This document shows, in pieces, positions 13,437-25,999 of a stretch of 64,000 nucleotides of DNA; within the stretch, counting starts at the first letter, position 1, and each line of letters starts with the position of its first letter. A model generated the notes under the pieces. That model was given only the letters and a program-made list of their open reading frames with translations. It was not told the DNA's origin and made no database searches. A program made the translations under genes and the position numbers. Origin of the DNA: Uloborus plumipes. Taxonomy: Eukaryota; Arthropoda; Arachnida; Araneae; Uloboridae. Location of the stretch: positions 1 to 64,000 of the forward strand of contig JAXGGA010005562.1 of the NCBI GenBank assembly GCA_038373865.1. The letters are read 5' to 3'.

Positions 13437-15240
13437 CGTCCTACTATAAAATCATCAATTTCTTCATTATTTTTTTTTGGGGGGGGGGGGGGGAATCAAA
13501 ATGTAAAATAACTACTTATTTTTTCGAAATTTCAGTTTCACAAAATATTTTGGAACAACTTTTTCTAAATAGGAATTCACTGAAATTTGCTAAATATGTC
13601 CATTTCCCAGTCCCCATCGCAATTGAAGTGAAAGCGAACTCACTCAGTTTATTTTCTTTTCACTCTACTAGTGAATGAGCTCAGAAGGGATAAATAAGAT
13701 CTATTAACATCAAGGATGTATTTGGGAAGAGGGGGGGGAGTAAAGAGCCCGGACCTTCCCGAAACGAATTAAAAACTACTTATTCTGAATTAAAATTTGA
13801 ATATTTTCAAACTAAATGTAGAAAGTTTTGGGGGCTTCTCCGGAAATAAATTTTTGTTTTCTTTCTTGATTAACAAGTTATTTGTAATTAAGTCACTCAT
13901 TCATTCGCCTTACGGCTTCTCTGCATCTCTGAATGAAATATTTGAAACCATCCAGTATAGGGTACAAGTCAGAATGTGGATGCTATTGTCATTACATGTC
14001 CTATAACCTGTTATCAAAAGTTGAAAAAAATAAATAGAGCACTTGATTTGAAAAAGATATGATAATACTACGAAAATAATGCTACAATTTTCAAACCTAT
14101 TTTACTACTTAACTAGCTATTTTACTACACTACTTAACCTAGCAAACCAGGTAGATCGCAAATGGGATTAGCTGATTTGAACTAGTCGGATTTCTCAGCA
14201 GAACTAGATCAAAGGTCAATATCACGCAAAGTAAATGTGGAAAAATTTCCAATTAAGGCATAGGCATCTTCTAGGCTGTATGTCCAGTTATGATGATGAT
14301 GTTATAGGATTGAAGGATTGAATGTTTGTTTAGTTGAAAAATAAAATTAAAAAAAAATGATCTGGGTATTAGCGATTACGTAAATTGTTATCCTGGTAAC
14401 GGAACACAACAAATAAAAGAACAAAAATAGCTCAAAAAACGAAATCACTTACATAAAGTGCAATGGAATGTAGTATAAAAATGAAAGCAATGAGATAGAG
14501 CATTTAGAAACATAAGAATATTTTAGAAAATGGTTTTTTAGTGTCAACACTGCATTAACAAAGCTAATAACTGCTTTATTCTACAAAAATAATTGCATAA
14601 AATTCGTTAAGCATTTAAATAGAATTGTTTCATTTTTTTGAAATTATTTATTTGTTTATGTATTTGTTTGATAAGAAATGCTTAATTTCTCTTTTTTTTT
14701 CTTAATTTAAAAAGTGCACAAGTTTTTATGACCTTACTTCCAAGGCTTATAACATGAGTGGGTCGACAAAATACGTACCAAATGTGCTTTGGGGTGTAAA
14801 TATTGGGTATTCCACATACAGTTGACCACCTAACTGTAACATCTGCCTGCCTTGTCCATGTCCAGGTCTAGAAAACTGAGACGAGCACAGTAAGCTTTGG
14901 TTTCCATAGGCTAATGAGCCACCTGAGTTTAGTTCAGTATTTCCAAGATCTTTTTGAAACAAATTAAGGTTCTTTGCTGGTTTTTAACTTTCCAAAAATA
15001 GGTACACTTTTTTTAATGATCCCAATTTTACGGTAATTTTTTCCCACATAAACTTTCACACAGAGATATTACCGTGGATTAAACTTTCAAAAAATACGCA
15101 TGCCTTTTTAATGATCCTGCTTCCATGGTAATTTTTCCTCCTTAAAAATTTTCGTATAGAGATACAACCATGAATTGAATGAATGTAGGAAGTCCAAAAA
15201 AGAATCCAACAGGATAAAAATTTCTATTTTTACTCCTCAG
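13437..15240. other. AT-rich non-coding DNA
   Basis: Includes a G run at 13480-13492. Frames such as that at 14747-14962 (- strand, 71 codons) are not recognised as proteins. Confidence 0.5.
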
Positions 15241-15763
15241 TCTCCTAACAGAGTTTTCCTAACAACCCAATTACGCTTCCTTTGGCGGTCATAAAGAAAT
15301 GCACTAAATCACTCTTTCCACACGGCTCTGGAGACAGAAAAAATTGAAAATTGGTAATTCGATTCCTCGTTCTCCGACACCGAGGAAGTTGGGCAGCAAT
15401 TTCAATCAGCTGCCGCTGAAGCCCACAAGAAACAAGATGCCAGCAAGGAAGGGGCGGAGGAGGGAACAAAGAATAACGATCTACCAAACGGTCAGGTTCG
15501 GAACCGGCTGTTGCCAGATTTAGGGCCTCGTAAAGTGCCCCAGCCCTCTGAAGATGGTCGGTTTTATTTTTCGAGGCGCTTCAGCTTGCTGCCATTCGCG
15601 CACACTCCCCCCTCCAGTCTCAGTAAATCAAACTGAAAGTTCGAAGAAGTTGATGCTTTTGTGGTCGGTCTGTGGGCGAACGGAGTTGGGGTGAAAGACG
15701 AGACCGGGTAAATAGAAATGCAAGGTTCTAGTGGACGACATTTTGAAGCACGTATATTTGTGC
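15240..15763. promoter_or_regulatory. GC-richer island, possible regulatory element
   Basis: Balanced base composition with polypurine blocks (ggaaggggcggaggaggg) and CpG. No splice-ready coding frame. Possibly a cis-regulatory element. Confidence 0.25.
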
Positions 15764-16142
15764 CCTGTAAAAAATGAATGTTGTTTTTGCAGTATAATAC
15801 AGTTAGTTTTATGGTAATAAACTGCAAAAATTGCTAATTTTACAGTAATAAACTCTCAAATTGCTCATTTTACAGTACTAAACTGTAAAATAGCTGATTT
15901 TACAGTTTATTACCGTACACTTTATAGTTTAAAACTGGAACCTCGGCTGGCAATATTATGCTGTTGTTTTTACTGTACAATACAGCTAAACTTAACGGCA
16001 ATAGACCGTATAATTTCTAACTTTACAGTAAGAAACTGTAAAATAGCTAGTTTTACAGTTTATCACTGCGTATTTTAGTTTTAAATTGGAACCACGGTTG
16101 TCAGTATTATACTGTAAAAGCAACAGTTCATTTTTTGCAGTG
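15764..16142. mobile_element. palindromic MITE, copy 2
   Basis: Left end ccctgtaaaaaatgaatg, right end ttcattttttgcagtg. It is flanked by TG on each side, probably a mutated TA. The interior has the same self-complementary actgtaaaat/attttacagt units as the copy at 11635. Confidence 0.8.
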
Positions 16143-17485
16143 TGGGTCATTAGGGAGACTTACGAATGAAGCCTCTGTCTCTAGGACCATCATTTGAAAA
16201 GGAGAAAGAATGTAAAACGCTTACTTTTTTATTACAGTAATAAATTGCTAATACATGCCATGGTCTTGGACCCGACTTATGTTGACCAACCCTCGCCGAG
16301 TTTCCCCAAATTTTGTGCATAAAAATATTAATAAAAGTAGTACAGGCACCATGATAATGGGTTGTCTGCACAAAAGTGGGGAAATCAAAGGGATGTCGCG
16401 ATTTGAAGTTTCAATACAGTAATCTCGCAGAGATGTTTCTGCAGGTATCTTCAAAGCAAAGAAGTTTTACAGAAATCTTTGTCATCTCTGTAAATTTCTT
16501 GTCGACTTTCGTAAAAGCCTTGCGTATTTTTTTCCCGGAGAAAAGTCCAGTTTTGATCTAGAATGAACATTCACTGCAAGAAATTTGGATCTATTTCTAA
16601 TTTAATTTTTAAAATGTCTATATAAGTTGCAGATGCATACAAAATGTTAAGATTTTGAGATGGAAATGAAGATTTGAAGGTAAAACAATGAACTTTTTTA
16701 TTTTTTTTTTTTTTTATTTCTCTGTAATCAAGCTAAAACATATATCTGAGAAATACTTCAAAAAAGTATATAAACAAATAGATAAGTACATGGCTAAAAA
16801 TAAAAAGATTACTTTGTAATAGCAGTTATGTCTTTCAAAAAAATTCGCTGAGGGTACAATAGAGTTTTAATTAATTTCGCAGTCAAGAAAATTCGCTATT
16901 CAGGAGTTCTTCAATAAGGCAATAGGCATTTCATGTTCAAATAAGAAAATAAGATCGAAAAAAGGAAATATCACGTGCAAGAGACCGTTTCTGGATTTTT
17001 ATTCATATTGGAAACAAAGTTTTGGTGCTTAAAAACTTACAACTAATCTTGATGACAAAGTAAGTACTGGCAAAAATAAAAATCAATCGCATTAGCTTTC
17101 TTGCTTTTACTCCATGTACTTGATATGATGCCCAAAAGAATTCCTTTTATATACAGCTTTACTTCTCATATACAATATTCGAAACTTTTTGTAAATATTT
17201 TTTTAAAAAATTTAATTCCTCAGTTAAAGAATGTAGACATTAGTCGAAAGATAGTATTAATGTCTTTAGTGTTCAATGTATTAATGTTATTGTAATTAAA
17301 GTACTGATGTTCCTCTCCATTATAAGTGGGAAATTTAAGAACTATTAGATATACAAAAAAAGTATTACTCAAAGAAATTAACTTGCTTTCTTCCTTGAAA
17401 TAAGAAGAAATGTTTTGTTTCTCATGAACTTTAAACCTATATTAATTATTAATTTTTAAAAGATAGAATTACAATTTCGATTGAA
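16143..17485. other. AT-rich non-coding DNA
   Basis: No feature recognised. Confidence 0.5.
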
Positions 17486-18080
17486 GGGGCATTTCACGGT
17501 ATTTGTGACATGGGGTGTCCGCAACAAAACTTTTTAAAAGTTTAAAATTCTTATATATATTGAAAAAGTACATACTAAAGTATATGAATATCATATTGTT
17601 TTCATAGTTCACTTTATATTATGTTTGTAATTGCACTCAGAACATTGAAAATGCAATTTTCACTGTTACGGACTCTACATTGAATTTCTCTTCAAAAACT
17701 GAACTTGTATTCCAATTATTGTTATGGACTCTACAGTCATCATTTTCACAATCCAACTTTTTTTATAAAATGCAATTTTTGATTAAAATTGTTAACTACA
17801 TTAGAGGTGAGCCTTTACTTTAACTGTGTCAAGTACCAGTTTTGGCTTAGAAATCATTTTAAGCCAGATTTAAAGAAAAATTCAATGTAGAGTCCGTAAC
17901 AGTGAAAATTGTATTTTCAATCATCTGAGTGCAATTACAAACATAATATAAAGTGCACTATGAAAACGATATGATATTCATATACTTTAGAATGTACTTT
18001 TTCAATATATATAAAAATTTTAAACTTTTAAAAAGTTTTGTTATGGACACCCCTATGTCACAAATACCGTGAAATGCCCC
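17486..18080. mobile_element. 595-bp fold-back element with ~205-bp arms
   Basis: Arms 17486-17695 and 17877-18080 are inverted copies. The left arm begins ggggcatttcacggtatttg and the right ends with its exact complement. Both arms include the tccgtaacagtgaaaat/attttcactgttacgga block. Tetranucleotide TGAA lies on both sides. No coding capacity. Confidence 0.88.
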
Positions 18081-20224
18081 TGAAACAAGTTAGGAGGGGG
18101 CAGTCTTTAGCACCTTGGCACCATACTATTCATAGAGCCCCACTAGCCAAAAAAAACTATATCAGAGGCTTTAACTTGTAAGCTCAATAACAAAATAATT
18201 TATTTTATAAATTCTATGACAGTAAAAATGTAATACAATACAACCTTTTTCAAAAGTTTTATGAGACAAACTTAAAAAAAAATTATAACTTTCAAATATT
18301 AATTCCTTAAAATATAAAATCGTATAAAAATAACTTTCCGCTATTTATGTTCACATAATATACTATCAGAAATACTTGTCTAGTTTACACCAGTTAAATT
18401 TGGTGCCCAAACATGGCCGACATGCAACAGTTTGAGAACTGAAATTTTCCTCGGAAGGAATACTGCAGGAATGAAAAGTGGGGGAAAAAGCACAGTAGGA
18501 GGGACGGATTTCAAGATGTTTTGGAGGGAAAAAACATTGTTGAGGGGATCGGAGGTCAAGCTCTTTGAGACGGGATCGTCTGGCACTTCGGGGGTCTCGT
18601 GATTATTTAGCTAGTGGAATTCCTTTCCAGTTACTTTAATGGTAAACTTTAACCACGTGAAAAGATATAAAAAGCAAGATATCCTGTTTCATAGGCATGT
18701 TCCTCTCTCAAACAAATTTCCGTAGCAATCTTCTGGCGGAATTTTTTCATCCTCTCTGAAAAGGATATTTACTTACATAATTTTTTAAAGAGGGCTTTAA
18801 ACACAGTCAAAAAATTATATAAGTTCTGGTTTCGTCGCTTGATGTAGTGATTTGACTTTTTATCGCTTTTGTTAATCATGAGCTGTGTTCAGCTAGTGAC
18901 ACATTCGATTTGGGCTGTTAACTAAGATATCTGTGAGTGAGAGTAAAATAATAATAAAAATAATAATTTTTTTTTCCATTATCAATTATATAATTTATTT
19001 AGAGAATAAAATGTTTCATTATACATGTACATCTCACATCAGTTACGACTGGAGCGGCAAAGATTTGACGTTTTCAATAAAGAGAAACATTTTTGACAAG
19101 AAAAAAAAAAGCAATCAGACGATATTTCATTCAATGTAAAAGTTATTTGAAAATTTTTTTCTTTTCTAAATGCATTGAAAAACGGATTCTATCACACCGA
19201 ACAATGTTCTTAACCTAGAAGATATCTTAATTTCATTCATCTGTCATCTTCGTAATTTTCTTTTTCTTGATTTCTTTTTTATTGCTTACTCTACAAATCT
19301 GTCGTGGATTTTGAAGTACTAGTCATTTAATTTTTTCTTTCGAACAGTTGTGCAACCTTCAAAGTAATTTAATTTTGTGGTCATGGTGTAAAAAACATAG
19401 AAGGCAATAAAAATTCTAAGACTCATTATTGGCAAATTTATGTAATTTCTTGTCTTTTAAAGTGAAGTAAGAAAGGACAAAAATAAAATTTCAGAAAGGT
19501 TGCTTTGAAGTGCTTCTTCTCATGCTCTAAAGCCTTCATAAAAGTTTCTTGAAACTTATTTGAATTGATTTGTTCCAAAACAAACCGGAAGGATAAAGAA
19601 AGGCTCTGTGTTTTACTTATGTTTTTATTAGTAAAGAGACAAGGAATTATGAAGAGGCGAATTTCTATTTTCGTCCTAGATTTCATTAAGTTATTCTAAT
19701 TGAATTAATGATTGCATTTCAATTGCAGTATTCAGCTTTTACTAGTGAAAAGTACCGTGCAAAACTGCTTATTTTTTTTCCCAAGTTGTTATTTATAATT
19801 TTGGTCATTTTACCTATTAATTGTTCAATAAAGGTAATTTTGTTGCTATTTAGTTTTACATAAATTACTTTTAAAACAATTAATAGCTGAAATTTACTCA
19901 AAGCGTTCTAGACGATTGAAAAAAAATTGAACCTAGTTTTTCAGTAGATTTTCTAAGCACCTGAAATGAGAGATATGCGTTAAATCTGCAATGTCTGGGG
20001 AAAGGATTACCCTGAAAAAATTTAGAGCAGATAGCTAGTAATAACTAATATTCGAAAATAGATGTTTTGCGTGATAAATGTGACTCCGTTTCTTTTTGGA
20101 CACATTTTCTCATTATTAATTTAACTATTTATGTTTGAATTTATTTATTTATTACTTTCAAGCTATGTCTGAATGTTTGCTTATATGACACAGCTTTAAA
20201 TCCCTTTGCACGTACGTGCCTTAG
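18081..20224. other. AT-rich non-coding DNA
   Basis: A weakly GC-richer patch at 18400-18600. No gene recognised. Confidence 0.5.
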
Positions 20225-20239
20225 ATTAGAGCTCCAGAT

Positions 20240-20535
20240 AACACATATAATAATAGTAATAGTAATAATAAGAAGATGAAGAATAAAACAACATTAACAA
20301 TAGCAAAACAACAATAACAATAGTAGCAGTTGTAATAATAGTAATTATTATTATTGTAATCATTGCTTCAAGAATACTTATACTAATGCCAATCTAATGC
20401 TAAAAAAAGGTAATAGTAATTTCATGTTATTATTATTCTCATAGTTGTTTTGTTGCTGTTATTACTTTTATTGTTATTAATTGATATTATTTTACTATTT
20501 TTATTTATTATTATTTTTAAAAAATAATAATAATC
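20240..20535. repeat. imperfect ATA/ACA trinucleotide tract with inverted halves
   Basis: The left half is rich in aataataata, caacaataacaa and tagtagcag; the right half carries the complementary ttattatta and gttgttttgttgctgtt. The tract could fold back on itself. Confidence 0.7.
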
Positions 20536-21625
20536 CAGCAAATTCTGTTTCTTCCTTTTCTACTATTTAACCTCAAGTTTCATCAATAATACCACAGATG
20601 GAGGAGCCATTCAACGTGTCTCTATTCGTTACTGCCTGGTTCCTGAAACAAAATTTAATATAAATAAGATATATTCTTATCTCGTACAGAACAGTTATTG
20701 CGTGCATAAAGTAAATGTTAAGATAGAAGCGGGAGCAACTACTCCATCATCACGGGCTGGCTCTCTAGAGCTACCTGCAGTGGGCCCCTTCTGTGAGTTA
20801 AGGTTCGTTTCATCTTCACTATCTAAGCTCATAACCACAAATCTACGTGCAAGTCAGCGGCTATTAAACTATCTTAGGCGGAGTTTCTAATGCCCAGAAC
20901 TGGTTTAATTTTTGAAAAGTTGCCGAAAATGGCTAGGCAGGTGGGTATAATTGCTGAATTGCTCTAGTCGTGAAATTCCTTAACGCAATACCCCAAAATG
21001 ATAAAAAAAAAAAAAAAAAAAAAGTGGAAGCATGTGGGCACAAATGAAATGACTCATTGAAATTACTATTTATTTTTCGATGATTAATAACTGCTAGCGT
21101 TTAATTAGAAGTATGTATGCAGAAGTATCACCAATTATTTGACGAATTATTTTGTGCATTTTTCGGTGTCTATGTGGGAAAAAATATTCCTTCCCCCAAA
21201 GATATCTGCTTTTAGAAACAAAATCTGTTCTTGAAAAAAATATTTTTATTTTTGGTACCATTATCTGGATTGTTATTAAACAAGTTAGACTTAGAGCTTT
21301 TAGCACAGAAGCAAAACTAATTATATCCGTCAGTCATTCTTATTTATCTAAGAATAATTAGTTATGTGTTTAACTCTATTGTGAATCCAGTAGATGATAC
21401 TTGTACAAAAGATGTTTTTAGAAAAAGGCACGCCCTTCTTTGGATGCACAATATTCTTACAAAAGATATGGTTCGTAAAAAAGATTTTTTGTCATAATAA
21501 AAATTGCTTATATTGCGTGAACGATAGACAATTAATTTATTTACACTTTTCAATTGTCATCGAAACTCCCAATTTTCTCTTACGTATGTTATATTCACTT
21601 CAGTAACAAACTATTATGTACCATA
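20536..21625. other. AT-rich DNA with a small GC-richer patch
   Basis: Patch at 20720-20880, poly(A) at 21001-21023. No gene recognised. Confidence 0.45.
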
Positions 21626-21861
21626 TCTAATATATAAAATTCTCGTGTCACAGTTTTCGTTGCCATACTCCTCCGAAACGGCTTGACCGATTTTGATGAA
21701 ATTTTTTGTGCTTATCCAGTATCTATGAGAATTGGCCAACATCTATTTTTCATCCTCCTAAATGTTAGGGGTAGTCCACTCCTAAATTTTTTTTGTTCGC
21801 ACATAACATCTGATCTACTGAACCAAAGCAATATGTGTTATCGTAAATCCTTACTTCAATG

Positions 21862-21936
21862 AGCGACCCGATGGTCAAGTGGTTAGGCGCGTCAGGTTGA
21901 AGTTCCTGATGGAACGAGATCGAATCCAGGTCCGCA
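21862..21936 (+). other. tRNA-like sequence inside Helitron copy 1
   Basis: Contains an A-box-like atggtcaagtggttaggcgc and a B-box-like agatcgaatcc at tRNA spacing. A stem tcagg/cctga surrounds ttgaagtt, and there are partly paired ends gcgaccc/ggtccgc (5 of 7). Probably a tRNA pseudogene or a SINE head, not a functional tRNA. An identical segment, apart from a base or two, lies at 24926-25000 in copy 2. Confidence 0.55.
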
Positions 21937-22534
21937 AGGGTTTTTTCGAACAGCTGCATGGTTTTTTTTGAATGATTTTAATGATTGTAATGTCCTTATG
22001 CAGGTACATCCCCTCATGGGGATCTACTCCATATTTTTTTATAGTACAAAATGGCAGTTTTGGTCGGATCTTTGTTAAAATTGGCAATGGGGTCCTTCGA
22101 TGCTGTAGAATTTTCTTATGGACGTTTGTGCCATTTTTGGGGGCTTTGAATCGATTGTGGCAATAAATGGTTTTTGATTTGCGGCACTTATATTATTTTT
22201 TCAAAAATTATATACACTATCAATTATATTATGTTAATTTTTGTACCTTTATAAAATTCTGTATTTTATATCTTGCATTTACGTCAAATTCAAGGTAAAA
22301 TTAAAAGTCAAAAATTCTGAAGAAGATAAATATATGTTAAAAATTAAAGTAACTATTTTTGTGATTTTCATATTGGTTGTGACCAAAAAACATCATTACA
22401 AACAAATAAAATGTATCAAACACCATGAGTGTTGAGTTATTAGGCAAAATCTGCTGTATAAAGTTTGTTTTCACTGCTAGAGGAGGGGGGGGGGTATGAA
22501 CGACCATTAAAGTAACACAAATTTTTAAAAAATA

Positions 22535-22935
22535 AAGGTGGGATCTCCAATTATCTTGCTTCGTAATTTGAACTGTGCAACGGTACGCGATTAGTCATTC
22601 AAAAATTAATGAAAAACGTGATCGAAGCCAGGGTTTTAACTGGCAAGTTCAGAGGTGAAAATATACTCATACCACGGATTCCTATTATACCTACAGATGT
22701 GCCAATTCAATTCAAACGTATTCAGTTTCCGATTAGATTGGCATTTGCAATGACTATCAACAAATCCCAAGGTCAAACGATGTCTGTTTGTGGCTTAGAT
22801 TTGAGAACACCATGTTTTTCACACGGACAATTATACGTGGCATGCTCTCGAGTGGGTAAACCATCCAGTTTGTTTGTGTTAGCTAAAGATGGACTAACAA
22901 AAAATATTGTTCACGCTATAGCATTAAGAGATTGA
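22535..22935 (+). pseudogene. Helitron Pif1-like helicase, C-terminal fragment, copy 1
   Basis: Begins KVGSPIILLRNLN in one frame. After about two bases of shift it continues CNGTRLVIQKLMKNVIEARV, then FPIRLAFAMTINKSQGQT and HGQLYVACSRV, ending at a TGA. These are the last helicase motifs (V and VI region) of Pif1/Helitron helicases. The rest of the protein (Rep domain, Walker motifs) is absent. The same frameshift is present in copy 2, so the gene was dead before the tandem duplication. Confidence 0.88.
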
Positions 22936-23871
22936 TATTGTTTAATAGTGTTACTGTCGTAATTGTTTAATTAATGATATATAATTTTAAGGAATAAATT
23001 ATAATAACTTAAAAATAATGTTTGCCTTTTGTTATTTTTATATTCCCGCATCGTTCACAGCGCTCCATGCTTATTTCACGCATATACCACATTCTTACAT
23101 ACATACAATATACACATTCTACCATACATACATACATACTTACAATAAGTAAGCTATTTTTTGTCAACACTAGAAATTACTAGGAAATCTTTATATATAA
23201 AGATGACGGTGTTTGTTTGTTTGTTTGTTCGTTTGTTTGTTCGTTTGTAACCGCTGGCCAGAAGCCCCCACAGCACCTACGGACCTGAAACTTGACTCAA
23301 AAATTCGAACGTACCCCGCCCTCGTGCACCTCGAAGCCCAAATTTTTAATTTCGATTTAGTTATTTTTAAATTAATTAATTAGTCTCATTTTTGGTGTAT
23401 CCGCCATAATTGAGGGGGGAAACCTCCCCCCACCCCAAAACATTATATATCGTTGGAAAGGATTTTTTTTTCTGAAAAAGAAAAGTTTTAGCACGTTTCT
23501 GTCCGTTAATTACGACAGGAGATATTAATTAATCAAATTTAGTCAATTTTCAAGGCATAACTCTACGCAACACTGAAACACTAGAGCCATTTTCCATGCA
23601 AACTGCTCTTTCGTCTCTGAAGTTACAAAGTGGTTTAGATTTGAGTATAGAGTTAAGCCTTGAAAAGTGACAAAATTTGAATAATTAATATCTCCTGTTA
23701 CTTACTTAACTTAATGTATTTCTGATTTATTTGGCGAATTGGGTTTTAAACTTTAACATGACTTAAAGTGGAATTTAAAGGGTTGTGAAGAGCATTTGAA
23801 CTAAAGGATATAATAATTTTACTTCAGAGGGTTGGAGTGAATTTAAATTTATTCAGTTGACATCCTCAAAA

Positions 23872-24172
23872 TTCGGTGTTACCGAAAATGTCAGAATGGA
23901 ACTATTATTGTTAAATATTTAGTGATGGCTATTCAGTTCCTCTTAGCATTTGGCGTCGTAAAGTTTGGCGACAATCGAGAAATTTACCAAACCTCCCAGA
24001 CTGTGAAACCCTATTTTCTCCAAATCAAAGAAAAAGAAAACGCTCTGGGAAGGAACAGCAGTTGTTCGCAGTCTAAAGAGTATTTTATTGCATGTTTAAA
24101 ACATGTGTTTAATGCCGCCATCACTAAATTTTCAGCAATAATAGTTCCATTCTGACATTTTCGGTAACACCG
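23872..24172. mobile_element. inverted-repeat MITE inside Helitron unit 1
   Basis: Ends cggtgttaccgaaaatgtca (left) and tgacattttcggtaacaccg (right) are perfect inverted repeats, extending to ~38 bp through gaatggaactattattg. The 300-bp interior contains tttggcgtcgtaaagtttgg, which recurs just outside at ~24193. The 77-codon frame inside is unrecognised. Confidence 0.75.
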
Positions 24173-24925
24173 TTGTTCAATTACCTTTCGTATTTGGCGT
24201 CGTAAAGTTTGGCAACAATCGAGAAATTTACCAAACCTCCCATCCAGTGAAATCTTGCTTATTTGAGGGTCACTGTTAGATTGTAATCACTTCAAAGAGT
24301 TGGCGCGAAAGACATTATATTTCTTGCCTTTTAATGTTCACATTGAAATCATGGAAGAATGGTTGTGGCTGAGCTACCTGACGACAATCGGTTCCCTAAG
24401 TTAATCAATGTAGATTTGGCGACCAATTTTACATTGAAATTACGGTTAAATCTGTGAATTATATCAAATTTCGAGGGCAAAATTGCTGTGGTCGTTGAGA
24501 GCTTTCGAAAATCTTGGCTTTACAGTTGTGTCAAAAGTTCCATTGAAACGTAAAAATTTCGCTAAAAATAAATAAGTTCGTCACACACACACACGAAAAG
24601 AAGAAAAGTCTTAAGAGTGAGTTAAACTTTATTTAGTTAACTTCCTTTACATTTATTGCACGGGCATCGCCGTGTGGGTACTGCTAGTCTAATATATAAA
24701 ATTCTCGTGTCACAGTTTTCGTTGCCATACTCCTCCGAAACGGCTTGACCGATTTTGCTGAAATTTTTTGTGCTTATCCAGTATCTATGAGAATTGGCCA
24801 ACATCTATTTTTCATCCCCCTAAATGTTAGGGGTAGTCCACTCCTAAATTTTTTTTGTTCGCACATAACATCTGATCTACTGAACTAAAACAATATGTGT
24901 TATCGTAAATCCTTACTTCAATGAG

Positions 24926-25000
24926 CGACCCGATGGTCAAGTGGTTAGGCGCGTCAGGTTGAAGTTCCTGATGGAATGAGATCGAATCCAGGTCCGCAAG
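24926..25000 (+). other. tRNA-like sequence inside Helitron copy 2
   Basis: Duplicate of the segment at 21862 with one change (gaacgag to gaatgag) in the variable region. Confidence 0.55.
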
Positions 25001-25598
25001 GGTTTTTTCGAACAGCTGCATGGTTTTTTTTTTGAATGATTTTAATGATTGTAATGTCCTTATGCAGGTACATCCCCTCATGGGGATCTACCCCATATTT
25101 TTTTATAGTACAAAATGACAGTTTTGGTCGGATCTTTGTTAAAATTGGCAATGGGGTCCTTCGATGCTGTAGAATTTTCTTATGGACGTTTGTGCCATTT
25201 TTGGGGGCTTTGAATCGATTGTGGCAATAAATGGTTTTTGATTTGCGGCACTTATATTATTTTTTCAAAAATTATATACACTATCAATTATATTATGTTA
25301 ATTTTTGTACCTTTATAAAATTCTGTATTTTATATCTTGCATTTACGTCAAATTCAAGGTAAAATTAAAAGTCAAAAATTCTGAAGAAGATAAATATATG
25401 TTAAAAATTAAAGTAACTATTTTTGTGATTTTCATATTGGTTGTGACCAAAAAACATCATTACAAACAAATAAAATGTATCAAACACCATGAGTGTTGAG
25501 TTATTAGGCAAAATCTGCTGTATAAAGTTTTTTTTCACTGCTAGAGGGGGGGGGGGGGTATGAACGACCATTAAAGTGACACAAATTTTTAAAAAATA

Positions 25599-25999
25599 AA
25601 GGTGGGATCTCCAATTATCTTGCTTCGTAATTTGAACTGTGCAACGGTACGCGATTAGTCATTCAAAAATTAATGAAAAACGTGATCGAAGCCAGGGTTT
25701 TAACTGGCAAGTTCAGAGGTGAAAATATACTCATACCACGGATTCCTATTATACCTACAGATCTGCCAATTCAATTCAAACGTATTCAGTTTCCGATTAG
25801 ATTGGCATTTGCAATGACTATCAACAAATCCCAAGGTCAAACGATGTCTGTTTGTGGCTTAGATTTGAGAACACCATGTTTTTCACACGGACAATTATGC
25901 CTGGCATGCTCTCGAGTGGGTAAACCATCCAGTTTGTTTGTGTTAGCTAAAGATGGACTAACAAAAAATATTGTTCACGCTATAGCATTAAGAGATTGA
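25599..25999 (+). pseudogene. Helitron Pif1-like helicase, C-terminal fragment, copy 2
   Basis: Same fragment as at 22535, with substitutions at DVPIQF>DLPIQF and GQLYVACS>GQLCLACS. The second changes a conserved Tyr, consistent with lack of constraint. Confidence 0.88.

Larger units (their letters stand above)
21626..24687 (+). mobile_element. chimeric Helitron unit, copy 1
   Basis: Starts TCTAATATATAAAATTCTCG after an A and ends with hairpin gcacgggcatcgccgtg, then tactgCTAG. It contains a tRNA-like segment (21862-21936), a decayed Pif1-type helicase end (22535-22935), and a second Helitron-type 5' end (TCTTTATATATAAAG) at about 23190. The CTAG is fused directly to the 5' TC of copy 2, the head-to-tail arrangement expected from rolling-circle transposition. 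Confidence 0.85.

Noticed and set aside
21862..21936. Functional tRNA gene
   Set aside because: Acceptor stem has two mismatches, the anticodon loop is not standard, and it is embedded in a duplicated Helitron.
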